A DNA stretch of 6,141 nt, taken from NCBI GenBank assembly GCA_031261385.1, contig JAISJS010000205.1, positions 1 to 6,141 on the forward strand, in the 5' to 3' direction. Below, one piece after another: positions 1 through 5,500 of the stretch. The translations under genes and the position numbers were made by a program. Numbering within the stretch: position 1 is the first letter of the stretch; every line of letters starts with the position of its first letter. The stretch is from Treponema sp. (GTDB taxonomy: Bacteria > Spirochaetota > Spirochaetia > Treponematales > Breznakiellaceae). The notes beneath the pieces were generated by a model. The model searched no databases, was not told where the DNA came from, and was given only the letters and a program-made list of their open reading frames with translations.

Positions 1-2
1 CC

Positions 3-707
3 GCCGCGGGAAAAAATTTCGGGGTGCGCCTTGATTCGGGAGACATTCACTATTTGTCGGTGGAAGTCCGCCGCCGTCTTGATGAAGCAGGCCTCACCAA
101 AGCAACCATCACCGTTTCCAACGATCTTGATGAAATGATTATCCAGACGCTCTTTGATGCGGGAGCGCCCATCAATACCTGGGGCGTCGGGACGCAGATG
201 GTTACCGGCGGCAGCGATGCGTCTTTTACCGGCGTATATAAACTGGCCGCCCGCGAAAATGAAACAGGGACCATGATCCCTTCGATAAAATTCTCTGATA
301 ACCCCGAAAAAACTACCAATCCCGGGATCAAGCAGGTGTGGCGTATAACGGACAATCAGGGAAAGGCCGTAGCTGATGTTTTAAGTCTTGATGATCCTGA
401 AAAACCTGATCTGGTCGAACAGGGTCACCGTTATGCTTTCTGGCACCCTGCCGCCGATTACCGTCATTTTTATCAGGACATTGAAGGCAGCGCGGCCCCT
501 CTCCTTAAAATGCGCATGGAAAACGGCAGACTTACCGGCCCCCTGCCATCTCTTGCCGAAATACGAACCCATGTAACATCGGATCTTGAAGCCCTTGATG
601 CAAGTTACAAGCGGCTCCTTAACCCCCATGTGTATAAGGTATCGGTGACTTCCCGGCTTCGGGATCTCAAGCTTTCGCTGATTGCTGATTACCTTGGAGA
701 TCTTTAA
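3..707 (+). CDS. pncB: Nicotinate phosphoribosyltransferase, C-terminal part (5' truncated by window edge)
   Basis: This is the last 234 codons of a nicotinate phosphoribosyltransferase, which makes nicotinate mononucleotide from nicotinate and PRPP at the cost of ATP in NAD salvage (Preiss-Handler route, cytoplasm). The frame is open to the left edge, so the true start lies outside. The GTG at 24 is not a start, because it falls inside the family motif GVRLDSGD (21-44), which binds phosphate in the type II PRTase fold. Further family features are SNDLDE (bases 120-137) and GVGT (183-194), followed by GGSDASFTGVYKLA. The C-terminal region, with YKVSVTSRLRDLKLSL near its end, also fits. Family members of this type are about 450-490 residues, so roughly half is visible. 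The TAA stop lies inside the left arm of a large palindrome, and the next gene is convergent. The family call is secure; the exact subgroup was not tested. Confidence 0.93.
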   Translation, partial: AAGKNFGVRLDSGDIHYLSVEVRRRLDEAGLTKATITVSNDLDEMIIQTLFDAGAPINTWGVGTQMVTGGSDASFTGVYKLAARENETGTMIPSIKFSDNPEKTTNPGIKQVWRITDNQGKAVADVLSLDDPEKPDLVEQGHRYAFWHPAADYRHFYQDIEGSAAPLLKMRMENGRLTGPLPSLAEIRTHVTSDLEALDASYKRLLNPHVYKVSVTSRLRDLKLSLIADYLGDL

Positions 708-882
708 CCACGAACTTCACGAACAAAGACGAAAGAAGATCAACCGCAGAGATCGCAGAGGGGAGCACGGAGAACACGGAGAGAGATTCATGAGATTGTA
801 TTTTCCGTGTCCTCTGTGATAACTCCGCGTCCTCTGCGGTTAAAATTCTTCGTTCATCCTCGTTCGTGAAGTTCGTGGTTAA
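704..882. repeat. Large nested imperfect palindrome built of 9-nt-periodic units, between convergent genes
   Basis: The ends form a perfect 21-bp inverted repeat, 704-724 with 862-882 (core ACCACGAACTTCACGAAC and its complement). Inside is a second layer, AACCGCAGAG at 742-751 with CTCTGCGGTT at 832-841. Inside that is a looser layer of CACGGAGAA/CACGGAGAG on the left and CCGTGTCCTCTGTG on the right. Each layer contains a unit repeated at 9-nt spacing, of the form C-R-C-R-R-A-R: CACGAACTT/CACGAACAA, CGCAGAGAT/CGCAGAGGG, CACGGAGAA/CACGGAGAG. The NAPRT stop codon lies in the left arm, and lemA ends 12 nt beyond the right arm. As RNA it would form a long hairpin from either strand, so it may end transcription of both convergent genes. 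It has no T-tract of the classic intrinsic-terminator kind. It resembles dispersed palindromic intergenic repeats; mobility or function is inference. Confidence 0.85.
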
Positions 883-894
883 TTTCTTATAGAT

Positions 895-1458
895 TTAAAA
901 CTGCACCGCCGGCGCTTCCCGTGCGCTTGCGTTAATTTCAAAATACTGCCGCGGAGAAAATCCCATATTTCCCGCAAACATTGAACCGGGGAAGGCGCGT
1001 ATCTTGGTATTAAAAGAGCGGACACTGTCGTTGTACCGTTTGCGGGCAACGGCGATGCGGTTTTCTGTTCCCGCCAATTCGTCCTGCAGGGCTATAAAGT
1101 TTGCATTTGCCTTTAGGTCAGGGTATTGCTCGACTACCACAAGAAGCCGCGACAATGCAGACTGCATTGAATTATATCCTTCTGCTTTTTCTTCAACCGA
1201 CTGAGCGCCGGCAAGCCGGGATCGGGCGTCTGCTATATCGGTGTATACTTTTTCTTCATGCGCGGCATAACCCTTTACCGTATTTACAAAATTGGGAATC
1301 AAATCGCTACGGCGCTGCAACTGGTTATCAATTTCTGACCATGCCGAATTGATGCTTTCATCCAGTTCGATAAGCCCGTTTTTAATGATAAAACAACCAC
1401 TCAACATGACGCTTACCAACACTGCAAAGAATACATTTACTAAAATCTTTCGCTTCAT
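895..1458 (-). CDS. lemA: LemA family protein, predicted lipoprotein
   Basis: This is a 187-residue LemA-family protein, the family's usual length. The N-terminus is a positively charged start (MKRK), a hydrophobic stretch and a lipobox LSGC with Cys22, so export and lipid attachment are predicted. Many LemA proteins instead keep a plain N-terminal membrane helix. Diagnostic family segments follow: SAWSEIDNQLQRRSDLIPNF (about 39-58), VKGYAAHE (61-68), VVVEQYPDLKAN (107-118) and the C-terminal FPGSMFAGNMGF plus YFE. The body is predicted helical and extracytoplasmic. The biochemical role of LemA proteins is not settled. They often sit beside TPM-domain genes, as here, where the TPM gene is 43 nt upstream on the same strand. 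The ATG is preceded by a strong purine-rich ribosome site (AGGAAGGAAAG). The gene ends facing the NAPRT gene across the palindrome. Confidence 0.92.
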   Translation of the reverse strand: MKRKILVNVFFAVLVSVMLSGCFIIKNGLIELDESINSAWSEIDNQLQRRSDLIPNFVNTVKGYAAHEEKVYTDIADARSRLAGAQSVEEKAEGYNSMQSALSRLLVVVEQYPDLKANANFIALQDELAGTENRIAVARKRYNDSVRSFNTKIRAFPGSMFAGNMGFSPRQYFEINASAREAPAVQF

Positions 1459-1501
1459 AGTACTTTCCTTCCTGTTAAATATTTATTTAAAATACAAGAA
1501 C

Positions 1502-2287
1502 TTAAAAACCCCGTGACGCCCCGCCGCCGCCCGAGTGACCGCCGCTAAAGCCGCCACCTCCGGAACGTCCACCGCCGCCCGAGTGACCGCCGGAGCCGCC
1601 GCCATAATGTCCGCCTGATCCTCCAAAGGAATTAGGGGGTCCCGTTCTGCCTCCCTTACCTTTTTTCCTGAAAATAATCGACAGCGCAACAATTATAATA
1701 TACACAATAACGATGAACGCCATAGGACCGGGCCCGCCCGGCTTTTTGGTTGCTTCGGGAATTTCCTGCGCGCCAAGATTCAAGTCTGAAAGATCAACGC
1801 CCCTATCTTTTGCAATAAGCGACACTATGGCGGAAGCGCCTTTCACCAACCCGCCGGAAAAATCACCACGTTGAAAATCCGGGATAACCGCCGTATCCAG
1901 AATACGCCCCGCGACAGAATCGGGAATAAGACCTTCAAGTCCGTAACCGACCTCGATTTTTACCTTTCGTTCATCCATGGCAAGAATCAGCAGAACACCG
2001 TCATCGGCGTCTTTCCTGCCTATACCCCATTTTTCAAACAGGGCAACGACATATTCTTCAATCGAACCATACGGCTGGAAACTCTGTACCGTTACCACAG
2101 CAAGTTCAGAGCCGGTTTTTTCTTTCAGTATCGTGGTGAACCGTTCAATTTCTTTGGAATCATCAACCCTCAAAACACCGGCAAAATCGTTGATAAAACC
2201 GGCGGGCGCGGGTAACGGAGTATCTGCAAAAAGCGGAATGCATATAAAAAGCATGACAAAAACAGAAAACCGGAAGTTTTTATGCAT
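1502..2287 (-). CDS. TPM-domain (YgcG-like) exported membrane protein with Gly-rich C-terminal tail
   Basis: This 261-residue protein has a signal peptide at about 1-21 (cleavage likely near LFA-D). A TPM domain at about 30-160 starts with the typical GFINDFAGVL and carries KTGSELAVVTV, WGIGRKDADDGVLLILAMDERKVKIEVGYGLEGLIPD and RGDFSGGL. One membrane helix follows at about 189-206, then a basic RKKGKGG stop-transfer segment and a Gly/Ser/His-rich tail (about 207-261). The TPM domain would lie outside the cytoplasmic membrane, with the tail inside. TPM proteins have been linked to photosystem II repair in plants, but bacterial YgcG-type proteins have no firm role. The start is supported by AAAAGGAAA 6 nt upstream of the ATG. 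The gene sits 12 nt after the stop of a truncated PIN toxin ORF and 43 nt before lemA, so all probably share a transcript. Confidence 0.92.
   Translation of the reverse strand: MHKNFRFSVFVMLFICIPLFADTPLPAPAGFINDFAGVLRVDDSKEIERFTTILKEKTGSELAVVTVQSFQPYGSIEEYVVALFEKWGIGRKDADDGVLLILAMDERKVKIEVGYGLEGLIPDSVAGRILDTAVIPDFQRGDFSGGLVKGASAIVSLIAKDRGVDLSDLNLGAQEIPEATKKPGGPGPMAFIVIVYIIIVALSIIFRKKGKGGRTGPPNSFGGSGGHYGGGSGGHSGGGGRSGGGGFSGGHSGGGGASRGF
1524..1592. repeat. Two identical 21-bp copies, 48 bp apart, in the TPM protein Gly-rich tail
   Basis: Bases 1524-1544 and 1572-1592 are identical (GCCCGAGTGACCGCC core). The 48-bp offset is 16 codons, so the copies are in frame. They give the repeated peptide SGGHSGGGG at residues 232-240 and 248-256 of the TPM protein. 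This is a low-complexity coding repeat, not an independent element, and may vary in copy number by slippage. Confidence 0.8.
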
Positions 2288-2299
2288 TAAATTTCCTTT

Positions 2300-2404
2300 T
2301 CACCAATGGATTAACAATTTTAATGCACTATGGTATTTTTCTCCATCATCATTGGTATATATATACCCCCAGATATTGGTGTCTATGAATACATTAGTCC
2401 TCAT
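2300..2404 (-). pseudogene. Truncated PIN-domain (VapC-like) toxin, N-terminal 34 residues only
   Basis: On the minus strand an ATG at 2404-2402 opens a 34-codon ORF ending with TGA at 2302-2300. It starts MRTNVFIDTNIWGYIYTNDD and continues to HSALKLLIHW. FIDTNIW is the first beta strand of the PIN fold, with the first metal-binding acidic residue at Asp8. Full PIN toxins are about 120-145 residues and need three or four acidic residues, so this product lacks most of its active site and cannot be a working nuclease. The start overlaps the end of the upstream antitoxin gene by 11 nt, as expected for a toxin-antitoxin operon. After the stop only 12 nt remain before the TPM gene start, so the rest of the toxin gene is absent. 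This looks like a deletion fusing the toxin to the TPM leader. Neither a sequencing frameshift nor a stop mutation explains the missing length. Confidence 0.8.
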
Positions 2405-2660
2405 AAAGTTCTTCTCTGGTATATTTTCTATAAGGTTCACCTACATGAACCGGATCTCCTATGGCGGCAATACCCGGAAATTTTTTCAGTTCCTTTTGCG
2501 CCCGTGTGATGGGAAAAGGGATGCTTTCTTTTGATATAGCCTGTTTGAGGAAAAGCCGTACAGCAGAAGGCGTATCAATGCCTAAATCAGTAAACAATTC
2601 TTCCGCCTGCCGTTTTACTTCTGTTTCAACCCGTACCTGAATCAAACTTGTTTGTGCCAT
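2394..2660 (-). CDS. RelB/DinJ-type antitoxin (ribbon-helix-helix)
   Basis: This is an 88-residue protein of RelB/DinJ type. The N-terminal half (about 5-50) fits a ribbon-helix-helix DNA-binding domain: beta strand LIQVRVE, a helix KRQAEELFTDLG, then TPSAVRLFLKQAI, and the family-typical IPFPI. The C-terminal part (PVHVGEPYRKYTREELYED) is charged and would wrap the toxin. Antitoxins of this type bind their own operator and neutralise a co-expressed toxin, commonly a RelE/YafQ RNase and in some operons a PIN protein. The partner encoded just downstream is a PIN remnant, so the antitoxin is effectively an orphan in this window. The start is supported by GGGAG 7 nt before the ATG and by a near-consensus promoter upstream. 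It may still repress its promoter and so influence the downstream TPM-lemA genes, or act on a toxin elsewhere. Confidence 0.88.
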   Translation of the reverse strand: MAQTSLIQVRVETEVKRQAEELFTDLGIDTPSAVRLFLKQAISKESIPFPITRAQKELKKFPGIAAIGDPVHVGEPYRKYTREELYED

Positions 2661-2676
2661 TTTAAACTCCCATCTT

Positions 2677-2698
2677 TATACTACAAATATATTACAAA
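2677..2698 (-). promoter_or_regulatory. Tandem 11-mer direct repeats overlapping the antitoxin -10 box, possible operator
   Basis: On the plus strand TATACTACAAA (2677-2687) is followed directly by TATATTACAAA (2688-2698), matching at 10 of 11 positions. They cover the -10 box of the antitoxin promoter. Ribbon-helix-helix regulators often bind closely spaced repeated sites over their own promoter, so this is a candidate autoregulatory operator. It is a sequence observation plus inference, and the AT-rich composition makes chance repeats possible. Confidence 0.4.
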
Positions 2699-2714
2699 TG
2701 CATATTTTTGTCAA
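2686..2714 (-). promoter_or_regulatory. Sigma70-type promoter for the antitoxin operon
   Basis: Reading leftward on the minus strand, TTGACA (2714-2709) is a perfect -35 box. It is followed by a 17-nt spacer and TATATT (2691-2686) as the -10 box. Transcription would start near 2680, leaving a short leader before the antitoxin ATG at 2660. No comparably strong promoter is seen between here and the TPM gene or lemA, so this may drive all of them. Confidence 0.72.
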
Positions 2715-2742
2715 GCATTCGCTAAAACACATAAGAATGGTC

Positions 2743-2896
2743 CGCGGATCAGTAATTCCAAATAAGGAAAAAATCGGAAGAAATTTAACCACAAAGTCGA
2801 ATAAGTTAAAGAAGGGATAAGAAAATTTTCTTCCTTTTTCGACTTCTTCGACTTTGCGGTTTGTATTCTCTCTTGAATTTGGAATTGCTGTCCGCG
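2743..2896. repeat. Second nested imperfect palindrome, between divergent antitoxin and kinase genes
   Basis: The outer arms are 2743-2762 (CGCGGATCAGTAATTCCAAA) and 2878-2896 (complement CGCGGACAGCAATTCCAAA), which pair almost fully with small differences in the middle. Nested inside are AACCACAAAGTCGAA (2787-2801) and TTCGACTTTGCGGTT (2847-2861), complementary with one mismatch. The centre has a further palindrome AAGAAAATTTTCTT (2819-2832), with partial pairing between the layers. The linkers between outer and inner arms differ in length (24 and 16 nt), as if one palindromic repeat had been inserted into another. It lies upstream of both divergent genes. It resembles the element at 704-882 in architecture but not in exact sequence, apart from the shared ACCAC/AACC-type arm start. 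Confidence 0.75.
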
Positions 2897-2925
2897 TATT
2901 AACGCGGATAGACACGGATACGGAT
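2891..2925. repeat. CGCGGAT-type short repeats with a TCCGCG/CGCGGA hairpin
   Basis: TCCGCG (2891-2896) and CGCGGA (2903-2908) form a perfect 6-bp stem around TATTAA. The right half continues as repeated CGCGGAT (2903), CACGGAT (2913) and TACGGAT (2919). The stretch overlaps the end of the larger palindrome at 2743-2896 and runs into the probable promoter region of the kinase gene. It looks like a fragment of another short-unit intergenic repeat; that reading is inference. Confidence 0.5.
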
Positions 2926-2938
2926 AATAGAATAAAAT
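2909..2938 (+). promoter_or_regulatory. Possible promoter for the kinase-fumarase operon
   Basis: TAGACA (2909-2914, one mismatch to the -35 consensus), an 18-nt spacer and TAAAAT (2933-2938, one mismatch to the -10 consensus) lie 34 nt before the kinase start. An alternative -10 is TATACT at 2938-2943, which lacks a well-spaced -35. The -35 candidate falls inside the CGCGGAT-type repeat, so the repeat may supply part of the promoter. Confidence 0.4.
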
Positions 2939-2971
2939 ATACTGTTAGAAACCTTTTCCCCGGAGCATAGC

Positions 2972-4639
2972 ATGGGCGATGTACAGGTGCAGATTATTCG
3001 AAAAAATGATAAACCGCTGGATATCACCGTTCCTGCGGGAACGCGGATCAATACCCTTACCGGGCATTTTGGCATTGACGAAGATTCGATTGCCGCGGTC
3101 AAGGTAAATAATGAAAGAGTGTCCCTCAATATAAGCCTGGATGTGAATGTTACCTTGGAACCCATATCGCTTGATACGCCTGAAGGGGCGATGATATACC
3201 GGCGTTCTTTGGCCTATATTCTCGCCATCACCGCCCAAAAACTGTTTCCCGAGCGAAGTCTCTATATCGGCCACTCCCTGGGGAACAGTTATTACTATAC
3301 CTTTACCGAGGGGAAGAAACCTTCGGAAGAAGCAGTTTCCTCATTAAAAAACGGAATGCTGGAGCTGGTTAAAAAAGATCTGCCCATCACCTTTAAGCAT
3401 TTGGCGTATGAAGAAGCGCTTGCGATTTTCAGAAAAAATAATCAGACCGATACGGCCCTGCTGCTGGATCAACGCAGCGAATCACGGGTGCGAGTTAATG
3501 TATGCTCCGGTTATGCGGATATCTATGTCGAGCCGCTGGTTCCAAAAACCGGCCTGCTTTCCGCGTTCGATCTTATGCCGTACAAAGACGGTTTTCTGCT
3601 TCGTTTTCCGGCGGTGGGTAAAAAAACAATCGATCCGTTTGAAGACAGCCCGAAAATATTTTCGGTGTACGAAGAATATAAACGCTGGGGCAGAATTGTC
3701 GGCGTGCGCGCAGTTGGGGAACTCAATGCCCGGGTTGCCCAAAGGACCATTCGGGATTACATCAGGATTGCGGAAATATTTCAGGAACGAAAACTTTCAA
3801 AAATTGCCGAAGAAATCTATGACAGACGCGACAAGGTCAAGGCGGTGCTTATTGCCGGCCCTTCCAGTTCCGGCAAAACAACCAGCGCAAAACGGCTCTC
3901 CATTGAACTGATGGTGATGGGGATAAAGCCCGTTGCCATCAGCCTTGATGATTATTATGTAGGCACCGAAAATACCCCAAAGGATGAAAAAGGCGATCCT
4001 GATTTTGAATGTCTTGAAGCGCTCGATGTTCCGTTTCTGAACAAACAGCTTTTGGAACTTTTTGCAGGAGAAGAAATAACCCTGCCGGTGTTTGATTTTA
4101 AATCGGGTAAACGAAAAGAAAGCGGCGGCAAAAAGATCCGTATGGACAGAAGAACCATGCTTATTATCGAAGGGATACATGGCCTTAACGATGCGCTGAC
4201 TCCCCGTATAGACCGTGAAATGAAATTCAAATTATACGTTTCGGCCCTTACCCAGCTTAACCTTGATGATCATAACCGCATTCCCACCAGTGACAACCGG
4301 CTGCTGCGGCGCATGGTTCGGGACTACCAATTCCGCGGTATGACGGCAGCAGCAACCATTAAAATGTGGCCAAGTGTGCAAAGCGGCGAACGGAAACATA
4401 TTTTTCCGTATCAGAACGGCGCCGATGCGGCGTTCAATTCCGCGCTGGATTATGAACTTGCCGTATTAAAATACTACGCCGATCCCCTGCTCCGTGCCGT
4501 CAAACCAGGCGTTCCCGAATATGCCGAGGCGGCGCGTCTTCTTTCATTTCTCGGAAACTTTGCCCCGATTCCGCCGCAGTACGTCCCCGGAACCAGTATA
4601 CTGCGGGAGTTCATCGGCGAAAGCGAGTTTAAATATTGA
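2972..4639 (+). CDS. Nucleoside (uridine) kinase family protein with N-terminal TGS and ThrRS-like domains
   Basis: This 555-residue protein matches the long bacterial uridine kinase-like family of about 550 residues. Residues 1-64 form a TGS-like domain (VQIIRKNDKPLDITVPAGT). About 70-240 resemble the second additional domain of threonyl-tRNA synthetase, with HSLGN at 101-105 where ThrRS editing domains carry HxxxH; Asn105 replaces the second His, so editing activity is unlikely. The C-terminal half is a P-loop kinase: Walker A GPSSSGKTT at 296-304 with Lys302, DDYY at 326-329 (phosphate-acceptor/substrate region), IIEGIHGLND at about 398-407 and DNRLLRRMVRDY at 441-452. It would use ATP or GTP to phosphorylate a nucleoside in the cytoplasm, but the true substrate is not proven for this long form. 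The ATG has GGAG 7 nt upstream. The fumarase alpha gene follows after 21 nt, probably on the same transcript. Confidence 0.88.
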   Translation: MGDVQVQIIRKNDKPLDITVPAGTRINTLTGHFGIDEDSIAAVKVNNERVSLNISLDVNVTLEPISLDTPEGAMIYRRSLAYILAITAQKLFPERSLYIGHSLGNSYYYTFTEGKKPSEEAVSSLKNGMLELVKKDLPITFKHLAYEEALAIFRKNNQTDTALLLDQRSESRVRVNVCSGYADIYVEPLVPKTGLLSAFDLMPYKDGFLLRFPAVGKKTIDPFEDSPKIFSVYEEYKRWGRIVGVRAVGELNARVAQRTIRDYIRIAEIFQERKLSKIAEEIYDRRDKVKAVLIAGPSSSGKTTSAKRLSIELMVMGIKPVAISLDDYYVGTENTPKDEKGDPDFECLEALDVPFLNKQLLELFAGEEITLPVFDFKSGKRKESGGKKIRMDRRTMLIIEGIHGLNDALTPRIDREMKFKLYVSALTQLNLDDHNRIPTSDNRLLRRMVRDYQFRGMTAAATIKMWPSVQSGERKHIFPYQNGADAAFNSALDYELAVLKYYADPLLRAVKPGVPEYAEAARLLSFLGNFAPIPPQYVPGTSILREFIGESEFKY

Positions 4640-4660
4640 CCTATTCGGCAGGTATTTTGC

Positions 4661-5500
4661 ATGAGAATAATTAAAAGCGCTTTACTAACTGAAACAGTAA
4701 AAAATCTTTTTATCAGGGCAAACCATGAACTACCCCCCGATGTACGTTCATGTATCTATTCTTTTTATGAAAAAGAAACATGGCCCGGCGCAAAGGATAC
4801 GCTAAAAAAAATTATCGAAAATTATGAACTTGCCGAAAAAAATAAAGTTCCCATCTGTCAGGACACCGGCATGGCCTGTGTTTTCCTTGAGATAGGGCAG
4901 GATGTGCATATTGATTTTGATATCCAGGCCTCCGTTGATGAAGGGGTACGTCAAGCCTGTACCGAAGGCTTTCTGCGGGCTTCGGTGGTTGAAGATCCCC
5001 TGCGGCGAAAAAATACCGGCGACAATACCCCCGCCGTTGTTTATATCGATTTTGTTGAAGGCGACAAGCTCACCGTTACCGTTGCCCCGAAAGGCTTTGG
5101 CAGCGAAAACATGAGCCGGATAAAAATGCTCAGTCCCTCGGACGGCAGGCAGGGGGTTATCGACTTTGTCGTTTCGGCGGTGGAAAAAGCGGGACCCAAC
5201 CCGTGCCCGCCGGTTGTCGCAGGCGTCGGCATAGGGGGAACCTTTGATAAAGCAGCGTTATTGGCAAAAAAAGCCCTGCTCCGCCCCACCGGCGTCAGGC
5301 ACCCTGACCCGTATTATGCGGAACTTGAAGAAGAACTGCTTTCCAAAATCAACGCCCTTGGCATTGGTCCCCAGGGCTTCGGCGGACTGACCACGGCGCT
5401 TGCCGTCGCGATCGAGAAAGCGCCCACCCATATTGCGGGACTCCCGTGCGCGGTAAACATCAACTGCCATGTAAGCCGTCATGTAAAGGCGGTACTATAA
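4661..5500 (+). CDS. Class I fumarate hydratase / L(+)-tartrate dehydratase-type hydro-lyase, alpha subunit
   Basis: This 279-residue protein is the alpha (N-terminal) part of an oxygen-sensitive [4Fe-4S] hydro-lyase, the TtdA/FumA alpha family. It interconverts fumarate and L-malate, or acts on L-tartrate, in the cytoplasm. Three conserved cysteines are placed as expected for cluster ligands: Cys66 in PICQDTGM, Cys182 in GPNPCPPVVAGVGIGGT and Cys269 in NINCHVSRH. Other family segments are NTGDNTPAVVYIDF (118-131), APKGFGSEN (142-150) and the late GPQGFGGLTTALAV (236-249). Length is normal for a separate alpha subunit. The ATG follows a modest AGG ribosome site 8 nt upstream. The stop codon directly abuts the beta subunit start in the same frame. 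Fumarase is the likelier activity because fumarase is the commoner role of this pair, but sequence alone does not exclude tartrate dehydratase. Confidence 0.93.
   Translation: MRIIKSALLTETVKNLFIRANHELPPDVRSCIYSFYEKETWPGAKDTLKKIIENYELAEKNKVPICQDTGMACVFLEIGQDVHIDFDIQASVDEGVRQACTEGFLRASVVEDPLRRKNTGDNTPAVVYIDFVEGDKLTVTVAPKGFGSENMSRIKMLSPSDGRQGVIDFVVSAVEKAGPNPCPPVVAGVGIGGTFDKAALLAKKALLRPTGVRHPDPYYAELEEELLSKINALGIGPQGFGGLTTALAVAIEKAPTHIAGLPCAVNINCHVSRHVKAVL

Noticed and set aside
24..707. GTG at 24 as the start of a 227-residue protein
   Set aside because: The GTG codes the Val of the conserved GVRLDSGD motif, and the frame is open to base 3, so the gene is truncated by the window edge.
704..882. 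CRISPR array or tandem repeat array
   Set aside because: The repeats are inverted and nested at 9-nt spacing, with no constant-length repeat-spacer pattern.
2300..2404. Frameshifted full-length PIN toxin
   Set aside because: Only 12 nt separate the stop from the TPM start and the TPM gene has its own ribosome site and signal peptide, so the missing toxin residues are not encoded in another frame here.
1977..2534. 185-residue plus-strand ORF
   Set aside because: It lies antisense to the TPM signal region, the toxin remnant and the antitoxin, and shows no recognisable domain. The minus-strand frames carry clear families.
2676..2915. 79-residue minus-strand ORF
   Set aside because: It runs through the palindrome and the antitoxin promoter, has no family features, and its SFRENT/KVEEVEK-like character comes from the repeat sequence.
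2945..3274. Minus-strand ORFs opposite the kinase start
   Set aside because: They are shadows of the kinase coding frame, which has TGS features from its first residues.
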